Positions 1 through 9,081 of a DNA stretch of 47,548 nucleotides are shown one piece after another. The notes under the pieces are model-generated. The model ran no database searches. It saw only the letters and a program-made list of their open reading frames with translations, and had not been told where the DNA came from. Position 1 is the stretch's first letter, and the number at the start of each line of letters is the position of its first letter. A program made the position numbers and the translations under genes. The stretch lies in assembly GCA_013152545.1 (NCBI GenBank), contig JAADGF010000085.1, positions 1 through 47,548 on the forward strand, in the 5' to 3' direction. This DNA is from Gammaproteobacteria bacterium (GTDB lineage Bacteria; Pseudomonadota; Gammaproteobacteria; SZUA-152).

Positions 1-89
1 AATAGGTGGGTCTTCGTGTCATTATTCATACGGGCTTCCGGTTGGTTTTGATGTTGGGCGTTGAACACCTACATGATAACCTGCCGTGA

Positions 90-330
90 GGCCTGCTTTC
101 TTTATCTATCAATTAGTTAGTTATGTCATATTTCTGCTCGATTTTGAACCCCGAAACTTGAGATACAAGTATCGCCACTTGGTTGAAAATGCCTTTGCCC
201 GCCTAAAGCATTTTCGCTCAATTGCGACAAGATACGACAAATTGAAAAGAAACTATCAAAGCATGCTTGCTTTGGCCTGTAGTTTTTTATGGTTGCCCAT
301 GTGAAACGTCAACAGACCCTAGACTACTAC
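90..330 (+). mobile_element. 3' remnant of an IS5-family transposase gene
   Basis: The open frame ending at 304 encodes the C-terminal end of a DDE transposase. It contains RHLVENAFARLKHF followed by ATRYDKLKRNY. The spacing Y-2-R-3-E-6-K (in YKYRHLVENAFARLK) is the IS5/IS4-type signature that carries the last catalytic glutamate. Only about 55 residues are family-like, so both catalytic aspartates are missing and the remnant cannot transpose. Residues before about position 20 of the frame do not look transposase-like, so the break lies near 140. The bases just after the stop (305-330) may hold the old right end of the element, but I cannot see the partner inverted repeat. It could also be the edge of a longer copy that begins outside the window. 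Confidence 0.75.
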
Positions 331-527
331 AAAAGATTGACTACCATAGACATGTAAAGTGCGTTTTTTATTGTATCTGGCGTTCAACTGATGATTTTAG
401 GTTAAAGTTTTCACGCCAATCGTCGCTAACCAATCAAGTTGATAAATAACTACAATGACGTATTAAGATTAAACCCCCAAATGCGGTATATCACCGCAAC
501 GGGCAGTCGTATGTTTGGAGCTCTAAC
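305..527. other. Intergenic leader of the rhodanese gene with a small hairpin
   Basis: No gene is seen between the transposase remnant and the rhodanese gene. At 482-498 there is a perfect 6-bp inverted repeat, TGCGGT-ATATC-ACCGCA, about 30 bp before the GTG start. It could be an operator or a structured leader. No convincing promoter could be assigned. Confidence 0.4.
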
Positions 528-983
528 GTGAGGTTTGCCAACGTCTTTTTTCTTGTTTTGACGGTTATACTCCAAACTTCACTGGCCGAAGAAAATGCCT
601 TAGCAAAGGGCGCCTTAACACAAAATACCACACTGGACGTAATGATCAGAGGTACCACGAGTGTATCCGCTGAACATTTTATAAAACTGGTTAATACTAA
701 TCCAAATCTTGTTGTAATGGATGCACGTATTCAGAGTGATCGGAAACAAGGCTATATAGAAAGCTCAATCAGCCTGCCGGATATTGACACAAATTGCGAA
801 AGGTTAGCAAAACATATTCCATCACATGACTCACCCGCCGTATTTTACTGCAACGGTATTAAATGTAACCGTAGCGCTAACGCTATTAAAATTGCCGTAA
901 ACTGCGGCTATCGCAATACATACTGGTTCAGAGGTGGTTTTGCAGAGTGGCTGGCCAAAGGATATCCGTATCTACGGGAATAA
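528..983 (+). CDS. Exported rhodanese-domain protein
   Basis: A 151-residue single-domain rhodanese. The first 20 residues form a signal peptide (hydrophobic FFLVLTVILQ, cleavage likely after SLA), so the protein should act in the periplasm. The rhodanese fold spans about residues 45-150. The active-site loop is CNGIKCNR with the catalytic cysteine at C108. This six-residue loop is typical of sulfurtransferases and of redox-related rhodanese homologues. The start is GTG at 528, chosen because GGAG lies 7 nt upstream and the signal peptide begins there. The stop is 23 nt before the GGDEF-EAL gene, so the two are probably co-transcribed. The substrate is unknown. It may transfer sulfane sulfur or act as a redox partner for the sensor domain of its neighbour. 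Confidence 0.85.
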   Translation: MRFANVFFLVLTVILQTSLAEENALAKGALTQNTTLDVMIRGTTSVSAEHFIKLVNTNPNLVVMDARIQSDRKQGYIESSISLPDIDTNCERLAKHIPSHDSPAVFYCNGIKCNRSANAIKIAVNCGYRNTYWFRGGFAEWLAKGYPYLRE

Positions 984-1006
984 AGCGTTCGAGGCGTAGC
1001 GACTGA

Positions 1007-3373
1007 ATGTTAACGATAAGATCCTCTATTCAAACCAGCTTAGGCCTAACAGTGCTAGTTATGGGACTAGTGGGTATTTTCCTCACGGTGATTACCGGTG
1101 AAATCTATCGTCATCAAGCACTTGAAAATCAACGCAAAGCATTTGAAGAGCTGGTTAAACTAAAAGTTGACGACATTCTTCAAGATATATTAAAGAAAAC
1201 ATCTGAATTGGGTTTGTCCATCCAATCAGAGCGTCATTTTCGAACAGCATTTCAGGGTAAAAGTGCCCTTCACATCCAAGCCCAACTGGATCAACAGTTT
1301 AGTCGTTTACATACCACCATCAATGCGTTAAAACTTGAGAAACTCGTTGCCTTTGATAAAAACTTTAATATAGTTGGGCATTCGTCAGAGGGTTCAAATT
1401 TTTTTGGCGCAACCACAATACCCTGTCCAGGTATAATGGATATTGCAGTGGCACGTACAGGTCCCGAACGCATTAAAGTGATCTCTGAACTTTGCATGGC
1501 GCAAGGTAAACCAATTATCAGCGTATTGGTCGCAATTGGCGGCGCCAGCTTAAAAGGTTATCTATTGGTCGTTGTTGACCCCACGATAAATATCAGCACG
1601 GCAGAAAAACACTTAGCTATGCCGCTGAAAATCATGTCCACCGACAACACAGTGATCTTTAAATCACGAGAATGGCCTAATAAAGAATCAGGTAAAAAAT
1701 TTATTGTAGCTGAATACACACTCTATGACCCCAGGAACACCCCAATATTGGAACTGGCCTTTGCATCTGATGTAGCGTCACTTTATGAGAAACTTGAAAA
1801 AACTCGGATTCTGATTATTATCGCCGCTGCGCTGGCAACCTGCTTAACTGGATTATTATCGTTATTACTGTTGCAAAAAAGTGCCCTTAAACCACTCAGT
1901 ATATTAACCAAACAGCTGCAACTGGTACGGCAAGATAAAACACACTTGGGAGAACCAGTATCGGTTTCTGGTAATATTGAAATTTGCAAACTTGCTGATA
2001 ACTTTAATGACATGAGTGGTGAGTTGCATATTCTCTATAATACACTGGAGAACATGGCCTTCACAGATTCACTGACAGGATTACCTAATCGGGCTTTATT
2101 TTACGACCGCTTGGAACAAGCCGCGCAACTAGGCCAGCAGCAAAATGCACCATTCTTATTATTGATGCTCGATCTCGATCGCTTTAAATACATCAATGAC
2201 ACGCTGGGACACCATATAGGCGATCAATTGCTACAGGAAGTCGGTATGCGGTTGCAAAACTCAGTACGCACGTCTGATACCATTGCTCGGCTGGGTGGTG
2301 ACGAATTCGCCGCAATTCTTCCCACCAACGATGGAGAACGTGCAGGCGCAACAATTGCTGAAAAAATATTAAAAACGTTAAATGCCCCCATCATTATTGA
2401 TAAACGCACCTTAACAATCAGCGCCAGTATTGGCATTGTACGCTGCCCCATTGACGGCGATGATATTAATCAGTTATTGCAACGCGCTGATGTCGCCATG
2501 TATCACGCCAAGAACAATCATCATGGCTATTCATTCTATGACAACGAGTTGGACAAACATAGTATTTTACAATTCAATCTGGAAGAAAATTTATACGACG
2601 CCATTGAAAACAATAATCTAGAACTCTATTATCAACCTAAAATTGACCTTACACTTGGTCAAACTGTTGCTGTTGAAGCATTATTACGTTGGAATCATCC
2701 CACACGAGGTCTTATTACTCCCGATGAATTTATACCACTTGCAGAGCATTCAGGGCTAATCCACCCACTCACACAATGGGTGATAAACACAGCACTGAAA
2801 CAATGTGCCGAATGGCATAACACCGGACTAAAAATTGGCATGGCCATCAACCTGTCCGCGCGCAGCCTTGAGGATACTCAAATTCTTGATACGGTAAGAA
2901 CGGCATTAAGAACCACAAAGGTAAACCCTCAATTTTTGTCATGGGAACTCACGGAAAGCGCAGTAATGGCTGACCCACATCGGGCCATGGAGGTAATGTC
3001 GAGTTTGCGCGCGTTGGGAACACGCATATCCGTTGACGATTTTGGCACTGGCTACTCGTCCCTGGCCTACTTGAAAAAGTTGCCTGTTTCTGAATTAAAA
3101 ATCGACAAATCGTTTGTCATTGACATGAACCAGGATAGCAGTGATGAAGTCATTGTACATTCCACCGTCGATCTAGCCCACAATATGGGACTGGTTGTCA
3201 CTGCAGAGGGCGTTGAAGATCAGCAAACATGGGATAAATTGTCTGCATTAGGATGCGACTTAGCCCAGGGATACTATATGTGCAAGCCGTGCAGCGCAGC
3301 CAATTTATCAAAATGGTTTTTTACATCCCAGTGGGGGCTGCGCGCCAACATAAACAAAACCAAGGCGGGGTAA
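1007..3373 (+). CDS. Membrane GGDEF-EAL cyclic-di-GMP protein with a periplasmic sensor domain
   Basis: A 788-residue inner-membrane protein. TM1 is at about 12-31, a periplasmic sensory region at 32-266, TM2 at about 268-289, a HAMP-like linker at 290-345, a GGDEF domain at about 350-510 and an EAL domain at about 525-775. The active-site motif GGDEF (430-434) is intact, and an RTSD inhibitory I-site lies five residues before it (421-424). The EAL domain keeps EALLRW (557-562), NLSAR, ELTES, DDFGTGYSS (677-685), the EGVE glutamate and QGY. Both synthesis and hydrolysis of c-di-GMP therefore look possible; which one dominates cannot be read from sequence. The periplasmic part is CACHE-like in size but I cannot name its ligand. 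It follows the exported rhodanese by 23 nt, which suggests the periplasmic sulfur or redox state is what it senses (inference). Confidence 0.92.
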   Translation: MLTIRSSIQTSLGLTVLVMGLVGIFLTVITGEIYRHQALENQRKAFEELVKLKVDDILQDILKKTSELGLSIQSERHFRTAFQGKSALHIQAQLDQQFSRLHTTINALKLEKLVAFDKNFNIVGHSSEGSNFFGATTIPCPGIMDIAVARTGPERIKVISELCMAQGKPIISVLVAIGGASLKGYLLVVVDPTINISTAEKHLAMPLKIMSTDNTVIFKSREWPNKESGKKFIVAEYTLYDPRNTPILELAFASDVASLYEKLEKTRILIIIAAALATCLTGLLSLLLLQKSALKPLSILTKQLQLVRQDKTHLGEPVSVSGNIEICKLADNFNDMSGELHILYNTLENMAFTDSLTGLPNRALFYDRLEQAAQLGQQQNAPFLLLMLDLDRFKYINDTLGHHIGDQLLQEVGMRLQNSVRTSDTIARLGGDEFAAILPTNDGERAGATIAEKILKTLNAPIIIDKRTLTISASIGIVRCPIDGDDINQLLQRADVAMYHAKNNHHGYSFYDNELDKHSILQFNLEENLYDAIENNNLELYYQPKIDLTLGQTVAVEALLRWNHPTRGLITPDEFIPLAEHSGLIHPLTQWVINTALKQCAEWHNTGLKIGMAINLSARSLEDTQILDTVRTALRTTKVNPQFLSWELTESAVMADPHRAMEVMSSLRALGTRISVDDFGTGYSSLAYLKKLPVSELKIDKSFVIDMNQDSSDEVIVHSTVDLAHNMGLVVTAEGVEDQQTWDKLSALGCDLAQGYYMCKPCSAANLSKWFFTSQWGLRANINKTKAG

Positions 3374-3424
3374 ATCACGATTTGTCGTGCCAAACGTCAG
3401 CGAAACATTACACTGCTAGCAGTA

Positions 3425-4147
3425 TCAGTTTGATTCAGCATGCTGGCGAAGCCAGACACACGCACCTCCACTGGACTTGTCAATAGCGGCTAATCGTTGC
3501 TGGTGAGCTTCAATTTCATCTGGCGTCGCATTAATAATCTTTAACGCGGCTCTGTTCCTGGCAATAGGCCGTATACCTTGACTTTGATCGCTATCAGAAT
3601 CGGGCTTATCCTCAAGCAACATTGCAACCTGACCACCCGTCATGCGCAAATAAACGTCCGCAAGAATCTCCGCATCCAGCAATGCGCCATGCAGTTCCCG
3701 ATGCGCATTAGCCACATCGTAGCGTTTACACAATGCATCAAGATTATTTTTCTGACCTGGGTGGGTTTTACGAGCCAGCGCTAAGGTATCCAATATTCTG
3801 CATAATGACGCGAGATCAGGGTAGCTGTTTTGCAACAAGTTAAACTCGTGATTGATAAATCCCACATCAAATGGCGCATTATGAATAACGAGTTCAGCTC
3901 CTTTTATAAAGACGATAAATTCTGCTACGATGTCACGAAATGCCGGTTTATCAACAAGAAATTCGTTACTGATACCGTGAACCGCGATAGCCCCCTCATC
4001 GATTTCCCGTTCAGGATTAATATATTGATGATAATGATTGCCGGTCAGCTTGCGGTCGATTAATTCAACGCACCCAATTTCAATAATGCGATGCCCCTGC
4101 GAGGGTTCTAATCCGGTGGTTTCTGTATCTAAAACAATTTGTCTCAT
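3425..4147 (-). CDS. dnaQ: DNA polymerase III epsilon subunit (3'-5' proofreading exonuclease)
   Basis: 240 residues, close to the 243 of E. coli DnaQ. The three exonuclease motifs are present: ExoI VLDTETTGL with D7 and E9, ExoII HNAPFDVGF with D94, and ExoIII with H153 and D158 in ELHGALLDAE. These are the two-metal ligands and the general base of DEDDh nucleases. The C-terminal tail is the region that binds the alpha subunit in E. coli; its last residues differ from E. coli. The gene converges on the GGDEF-EAL gene (52 nt apart) and follows rnhA on the same strand with a 239-nt gap, whereas in E. coli rnhA and dnaQ are divergent. The same-strand arrangement is what I remember for Pseudomonas. 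Confidence 0.97.
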   Translation of the reverse strand: MRQIVLDTETTGLEPSQGHRIIEIGCVELIDRKLTGNHYHQYINPEREIDEGAIAVHGISNEFLVDKPAFRDIVAEFIVFIKGAELVIHNAPFDVGFINHEFNLLQNSYPDLASLCRILDTLALARKTHPGQKNNLDALCKRYDVANAHRELHGALLDAEILADVYLRMTGGQVAMLLEDKPDSDSDQSQGIRPIARNRAALKIINATPDEIEAHQQRLAAIDKSSGGACVWLRQHAESN

Positions 4148-4227
4148 TGTTACCCTTCTTCATTAGGGGGATATGATGCGAACGGTCACTTTAACTCATC
4201 GTAACTTGTTCGGCTTACCTTTGATTT

Positions 4228-4261
4228 GCCCAATAACAGCGTCAAAAGTGCGCATCACACC
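4228..4261. repeat. Short dispersed repeat in the dnaQ-rnhA gap
   Basis: GCCCAATAACAGCGTCAAAA and the following bases match 44572-44606 at about 29 of 35 positions. The rest of the 239-nt gap shows nothing recognisable. Confidence 0.45.
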
Positions 4262-4386
4262 TCACCTGTAAACTCCGCGCCTTTTCCTTATTCCTCGAAC
4301 CAATCAATTATCGAACTAATTCAATTCTCAAACGAATCAAGGGTAAGCTAAGCAGTTACTGAACATTTAAAAAACCAGGCTGAGCG

Positions 4387-4824
4387 TTACAACTCGTCAA
4401 CTCCTTGGTTCGCCAATTGATCCGCACGTTCATTTTCTGGATGACCGGAGTGACCTTTCACCCATCGCCAATCAATGTCATGCTGTTGCGCAACTTGATC
4501 TAACCGCCGCCACAAGTCCATGTTTTTCACCGGGGTTTTGTTTGCGGTTTTCCATCCTCGCTTTTTCCAATTGGCTAACCATTTGGAAATACCATCTCTC
4601 ACGTATATCGAATCGGTCATTAACATTACCTTACAAGGAGACGTTAATGATTCTAACGCAACGATAGCTGCCGTGAGTTCCATGCGGTTGTTGGTTGTGT
4701 CTTTTTCACCGCCATATAATGTTTTTTCTTTGCCGTTATAACGAAGCAACGCTCCCCAACCACCTGGCCCCGGATTTCCGCGGCATGCGCCATCCGTGTA
4801 AATTTCAACTGTGCTATTTTCCAT
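4387..4824 (-). CDS. rnhA: Ribonuclease HI
   Basis: 145 residues; degrades the RNA strand of RNA-DNA hybrids. The four metal-binding acidic residues are in place: D11 ([12 protein letters not shown]), E49 (NRMELTA), D71 (MTDSIYV) and an aspartate in ENERADQLA near residue 135. The basic handle typical of the E. coli-type enzyme is visible as [20 protein letters not shown]. The histidine of the flexible loop is in [11 protein letters not shown]. It lies 111 nt downstream of the methyltransferase gene and upstream of dnaQ, all on the minus strand. Confidence 0.97.
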   Translation of the reverse strand: MENSTVEIYTDGACRGNPGPGGWGALLRYNGKEKTLYGGEKDTTNNRMELTAAIVALESLTSPCKVMLMTDSIYVRDGISKWLANWKKRGWKTANKTPVKNMDLWRRLDQVAQQHDIDWRWVKGHSGHPENERADQLANQGVDEL

Positions 4825-4935
4825 TCAATTCTTTTTCACTCGATTGTCGTTCGGTTCAAACATGTACCCTACGCCGTCAGTGCTGATTAACCGATTCGCT
4901 GTCCCCAAGCCTCGTGTCGCACGCAACGTACATTC

Positions 4936-5778
4936 TTAGTATTCAGATATTGATTTCCCACCCCTTGTTGATGCAGATGAGTTTCCCGCCAGTTCCGGTG
5001 TCACGATGCGGCTACGCCTGGGTCGCCAACGCGGCCGAATCGGGGTTAACGTAGCAACTCGTTTTTTTGCCACTATTAAATAAGCGCCACTGAAAAATGT
5101 CCACCAGCGGCTGCCCATTTTCTCAAAAAAACTCAGTTTATCCATTAATTGTTTATTAGCAAAAGGGGGCCTGTAAAAATAACCGTGCGCCTCTACAATG
5201 TCAAATCCCAGCAATTGCAACCAATCTCGCAATCGCGAAAACCGAATAAAATGGCCACACCACGGCGGCTTGCCTCGCCATCTCAGAATCAAGCGCCACA
5301 ACATCCACCATCCCCAGGGATTAAACCCAAGAATCACCACATGCCCTTCTGGAATTAAGGTACGATCCACCTCTCGCAGGATTTCATGAGGACTCGCGGT
5401 AAATTCCAGCGTATGGGAAAGTAACAGTACATCCAAACTATCCGATGCAACGGGTAAATGCTCTGGTGCTCCCCGCAAATACTGTATCCGTTGCAATGAC
5501 GTCTGCCGTAAAGTATCCATCCCAGGCGGTTTATCAATATCCATAACAATTTGATGGCGAATTTTGCTATTGATAAGACAGTCATCTGCATAACAAACAC
5601 CTACTTGAAGTAAGTGATAACCGAATAAAGTGGGTAAAATCCCACTTAAAAGGCGCCGTTCCTCCGCCTCCAACCATTGACCGGGATTTGCTTGATACCA
5701 AGCCCGTAATTGCTCCCGTGTGCTCTGTGCAGAACCACAATTTATCCATTTGAGTTCTCTTCGACGAAAAATAGCCAT
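4936..5778 (-). CDS. Class I SAM-dependent methyltransferase (YafS-like)
   Basis: 280 residues. The Rossmann methyltransferase core begins near residue 55 (LLQVGVCYADD, a divergent form of the SAM-binding E/DxGxGxG motif). It continues through an acidic loop around VMDIDKP, LPVASDSLDVLLLSHTLEFTASPHEILREVDRTL and VVILGFNPWGWW. The order LP-DSLDVLLLSHTLEF is characteristic of the Methyltransf_11-type protein between gloB and rnhA in many gammaproteobacteria (yafS in E. coli). Residues 140-215 carry aromatic and basic stretches typical of that family, and the last 50 residues are basic and low in complexity. The substrate is unknown. It is divergent from mltD, with 295 nt between the two starts. 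Confidence 0.85.
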   Translation of the reverse strand: MAIFRRRELKWINCGSAQSTREQLRAWYQANPGQWLEAEERRLLSGILPTLFGYHLLQVGVCYADDCLINSKIRHQIVMDIDKPPGMDTLRQTSLQRIQYLRGAPEHLPVASDSLDVLLLSHTLEFTASPHEILREVDRTLIPEGHVVILGFNPWGWWMLWRLILRWRGKPPWCGHFIRFSRLRDWLQLLGFDIVEAHGYFYRPPFANKQLMDKLSFFEKMGSRWWTFFSGAYLIVAKKRVATLTPIRPRWRPRRSRIVTPELAGNSSASTRGGKSISEY

Positions 5779-6073
5779 TTAATAGATTAACCTATGAGAC
5801 TGAACGTTAATTAAACATAAAGCGCGCCGCTATTCTATATAACCGATTGAATAACTTGGCAACAGCATCTTCCAAGGTGCAAGCACTGTTTAAAAGTATG
5901 CTTTAACATTTTGAATTTCAATAAAATTTCATTGATTCATGACATTATTTTTATTTTCAAGATAATGTACTATTGTTCACTCAAAAATGTACTTATCGAT
6001 ACTATTTAGGTATCACTGTATTTTAGATTGTTATAAAATTACAGGGAAATTCAATTAGCTTGGTATCTTATTT
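5779..6073. other. Divergent promoter region between the methyltransferase and mltD
   Basis: An AT-rich 295-nt gap between two divergent genes, so it should hold a promoter for each. I could not pick a -35/-10 pair with confidence. In many relatives gloB occupies the space between the methyltransferase and mltD; no trace of a gloB frame is seen here. Confidence 0.5.
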
Positions 6074-7828
6074 GTGCTGTTCAACTCTCTGTATTTAAAG
6101 CAAATCAATAGCAAATACCCTTATCCTCAGTGCGTAATTACGCCTGTCGTCTTTCTACTTGTAGTGATTATTGCAGCGCTACCACCAAAAATAGAATTCC
6201 AACCGATTGTCACTCACCTGAAAAACGAGCTGTTCCAATTATCAGGTGGTATACTTTTTAACAAAACCTTTACCTCAAATGGCACCATACCGACAGATTC
6301 AGTCGTCGTATACTCATCAGTCGATGCTATCCTGGAACGCACCCGAAAATTGCTGGGATTTAACAAGAACACCGTTAAAGTCAACGATGTGTGGGAACAA
6401 CTGCGCAAGGGGTTTGATTTAACCGGTTACGAACATCCCCGGGTAGATGCCCAACTGAATTGGTATGCCAAAAATCAACGTTATCTGGATCGCGTTACCG
6501 ACCGAGGTGCACCGTACATTTATTTCATTCTCAAAGAAACTGAACGACGCGGTGTCCCGACTGAAATCGCCCTGCTGCCAATTGTAGAAAGCGCGTTTCA
6601 GCCATTCGCTTTTTCAGCAGCACATGCAGCCGGTATTTGGCAGTTTATTCCAGCTACGGGCAAACGATATGGATTAAAACAGAACTGGTGGTACGATGGC
6701 CGCCGTGACATTTACGCATCCACTCATGCCGCATTGGATTTCCTCCAGGACTTGCACAGACGCTTTAATGGAGACTGGCTGCATGCCTTAGCCGCCTATA
6801 ATTCAGGTGGTGGTACCGTGAGTCGCGCGATCCGACGTAACGCCGAAGAAGGCAAACCCACTAATTTCTGGGCATTAAAGCTTCCGAAAGAAACTCGTGA
6901 CTACGTCCCCAAACTACTGGCCATCTCTGCACTCATTGCAGAACCTGAGTTTTATAATATTAAACTAAAACCATTGCCCTACATACCTTATTTCCAGCGG
7001 GTTGCCGTGAAATCACAAATAGAGCTGGCAAAAGCGGCAGAGTTAGCCGACATATCCATTGATGAAATGTACCGCCTTAATCCCGCTTTTAACCGCTGGG
7101 CCACGGCACCTCAGGGACCGCACCATTTGCTGGTACCCTATGAAAATGTCGATTTGTTTCGTGAAAATTTAGCCCGCTATAAACCTGAGGAGCGCATCCA
7201 ATGGAAACGGCACATAGTGAAAAACGGCGAATCGTTACAAAACATTGCAAAGGCATATGGAACATCAGCAAAAATGCTGGTAAAGGTTAACAAACTAAAC
7301 AACCGGGAACTTGCAACCGGTAAAAACCTGGTGATACCTGCTGCACCCAAGAAGTTACAACGCTATCAGGCCTCACGGGAAAACAAAAACAAGAATTCTA
7401 AGCTAACCACAAGCCCGAAACAAAAAATAACGCATACCGTTTCGACGGGCGATACGTTATGGGGTATCTCACAAGAATACAATGTCAGCATGAACCGACT
7501 GGCGAGTTGGAACAATATGGACCAAGACGATGTTCTTATCGCTGGCAAAAAGCTGGTCGTACACACCAACAATAGATTGCAAGACAGTGACCTACTGGAT
7601 GCTCTTATTCCTGCAACATTTTCAGCACCACTGACGCACGCCACCACAAGACGTGTCAAATACCGTGTACGCTCAGGTGATTCTCTGGCAACTATCTCTC
7701 AACGTTTCAACGTTACTGTCAATCAACTGGTTAATTGGAACAATAGTGTTGAAGGCGAAACACACTTGCGTCCTGGACAATACTTAACGCTGTTTGTGGA
7801 CGTAACCCGACAATCTGAAAATATCTAG
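6074..7828 (+). CDS. mltD: Membrane-bound lytic murein transglycosylase D with three LysM domains
   Basis: 584 residues. Cleaves the MurNAc-GlcNAc bond of peptidoglycan and forms 1,6-anhydro ends. A hydrophobic segment at about 21-36 (VITPVVFLLVVIIAAL) acts as membrane anchor or signal. No lipobox cysteine follows it, unlike E. coli MltD. The SLT domain is at about 145-275. The catalytic glutamate is E172 in IVESAFQPFA, followed by AAGIWQFIPATGKRYGL and AAYNSGGGTV (240-249). Three LysM peptidoglycan-binding domains lie at about 380-421, 454-496 and 530-574, each starting with a V..GDSL-like turn. The start is GTG at 6074; no ATG alternative lies upstream of the hydrophobic segment. The gene converges on ilvE. 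Confidence 0.95.
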   Translation: MLFNSLYLKQINSKYPYPQCVITPVVFLLVVIIAALPPKIEFQPIVTHLKNELFQLSGGILFNKTFTSNGTIPTDSVVVYSSVDAILERTRKLLGFNKNTVKVNDVWEQLRKGFDLTGYEHPRVDAQLNWYAKNQRYLDRVTDRGAPYIYFILKETERRGVPTEIALLPIVESAFQPFAFSAAHAAGIWQFIPATGKRYGLKQNWWYDGRRDIYASTHAALDFLQDLHRRFNGDWLHALAAYNSGGGTVSRAIRRNAEEGKPTNFWALKLPKETRDYVPKLLAISALIAEPEFYNIKLKPLPYIPYFQRVAVKSQIELAKAAELADISIDEMYRLNPAFNRWATAPQGPHHLLVPYENVDLFRENLARYKPEERIQWKRHIVKNGESLQNIAKAYGTSAKMLVKVNKLNNRELATGKNLVIPAAPKKLQRYQASRENKNKNSKLTTSPKQKITHTVSTGDTLWGISQEYNVSMNRLASWNNMDQDDVLIAGKKLVVHTNNRLQDSDLLDALIPATFSAPLTHATTRRVKYRVRSGDSLATISQRFNVTVNQLVNWNNSVEGETHLRPGQYLTLFVDVTRQSENI

Positions 7829-7945
7829 CTCAATGTATTGCGGATGCGATAACGATAACCACCAAACAATCTACTTCAGCTCGGATGACGACCTCGCGGC
7901 ATTAATCCGGCAGTACAGTACGATCCAAGCCAAATACTTTCTTCC

Positions 7946-8815
7946 TCAATTGAGACGCTTCGTCTCTTGTTGCACTTGTTGAATAAATGCGGCATGCAGC
8001 TGCTGATAGATACGCCCAGGGCAGCTTGCCACCAACCGCTGATCGATCATCCGCACAGGGATTAACTCTGCCGCCGTACCTGTCAGAAAACATTCATCAG
8101 CGGTATATAAATCATAGGGGGCTAATGTTTTTTCCGTGCAAACCAACCCCATCGTATCCGCCAACTGCATAATTAATGCGCGAGTAACACCCGCCAGAGC
8201 ACCATCGCTCACGGCAGGCGTCGCTACCGTATTGTTTTTTACAATAAATAGATTATCCGCCGTGCCCTCCGCCACATTGCCATGTCGATTAAGCAAAATA
8301 GCCTCATCCGCTTTCGCATTCGTTGCCTCGATACGTGCCAAAATATGGTTTAAATAATTCAGGGACTTTATGCGAGGGTCAAGACCATCACTGGGTAAGC
8401 GCCGGGTTGAAGCAATAATCAGCCGTGCACCATTTTGCAAAACAGTTTTTTCCACCACTGCCAGGCTATCCGCAATAATAAATACATTGGCTTGCCCGCA
8501 AAGCATTGGGTCCAGGCCCAACGGCCCTTCACCGCGGGTTACCACTAGGCGCAAGTACCCCTGCTGCTCAGAATAATCACTAATGGTGGCTTGGATCGCT
8601 TGCACCAGGTTATCGATCGAATACGGTATGTTTAGACAAATAGCGGCGGCAGAATCATACAGCCGCGTTAAATGCTCCGCTAACCGAAATGCGTTAGCAT
8701 TATAAAATCGTATGCCTTCAAACACACCGTCGCCATATAATAAGCCATGATCAAACACTGAAAGTTTAGCGTACTCTGCGGCGACAATTTTTCCATTCAA
8801 CCAAAAAGCTGGCAT
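7946..8815 (-). CDS. ilvE: Class IV aminotransferase, probably branched-chain amino acid aminotransferase
   Basis: 289 residues, fold type IV PLP enzyme. The Schiff-base lysine is K150 in RIKSLNYLNHILA. The PLP-binding glutamate lies in VAEGTADNLF (E183), and the phosphate-binding loops are around VSDGALAGVTRA and LTGTAAELIPV. These strings are the ones seen in IlvE of the shorter class found in archaea, Bacillus and Pseudomonas. A D-amino-acid transaminase or aminodeoxychorismate lyase is the main alternative; the ADECFLTGTAAE string favours IlvE. It interconverts Leu, Ile and Val with their 2-oxo acids in the cytoplasm. It lies 266 nt downstream of the EamA exporter gene on the same strand, with a dispersed repeat in the gap. 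Confidence 0.85.
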   Translation of the reverse strand: MPAFWLNGKIVAAEYAKLSVFDHGLLYGDGVFEGIRFYNANAFRLAEHLTRLYDSAAAICLNIPYSIDNLVQAIQATISDYSEQQGYLRLVVTRGEGPLGLDPMLCGQANVFIIADSLAVVEKTVLQNGARLIIASTRRLPSDGLDPRIKSLNYLNHILARIEATNAKADEAILLNRHGNVAEGTADNLFIVKNNTVATPAVSDGALAGVTRALIMQLADTMGLVCTEKTLAPYDLYTADECFLTGTAAELIPVRMIDQRLVASCPGRIYQQLHAAFIQQVQQETKRLN

Positions 8816-8971
8816 TATGTTATCCTCTTAGAAGGTGCAGGTAATAACGTCCCTGTCTGACGTTCGGCTTTGTCCTGAATTACTCTGCGTCCATGCAATT
8901 GTCAGATTTAGTCTATACCCAAAGCGTTTCAGATTTAGGTGTTAAGTGTGCATCCTATTTATTTCATCGCG

Positions 8972-9069
8972 CCAAAAGTTAGGTTCTTTAAGAAAAATAA
9001 AACGACGCATAATCGTCGCTCTATTGCAAGGCATTTTAACAATGCCATGGAATAAAGAGGGCGTGCAAT
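8972..9069 (+). repeat. Dispersed intergenic repeat, copy A (about 97 bp)
   Basis: This stretch aligns over its whole length with the reverse complement of 45651-45747. By hand I count about 71 identical positions out of 97, with one 1-nt gap. The best-kept blocks are CCAAAAGT-AGGTTCTTT at one end, CTATTGCAA in the middle and GCCATGGA..AAGAGG.CGTGCAAT at the other end. It carries no open frame and ends 12 nt before the stop of the EamA gene. It is probably a decayed non-autonomous mobile sequence. Confidence 0.6.
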
Positions 9070-9081
9070 TGTACCTAAGTC

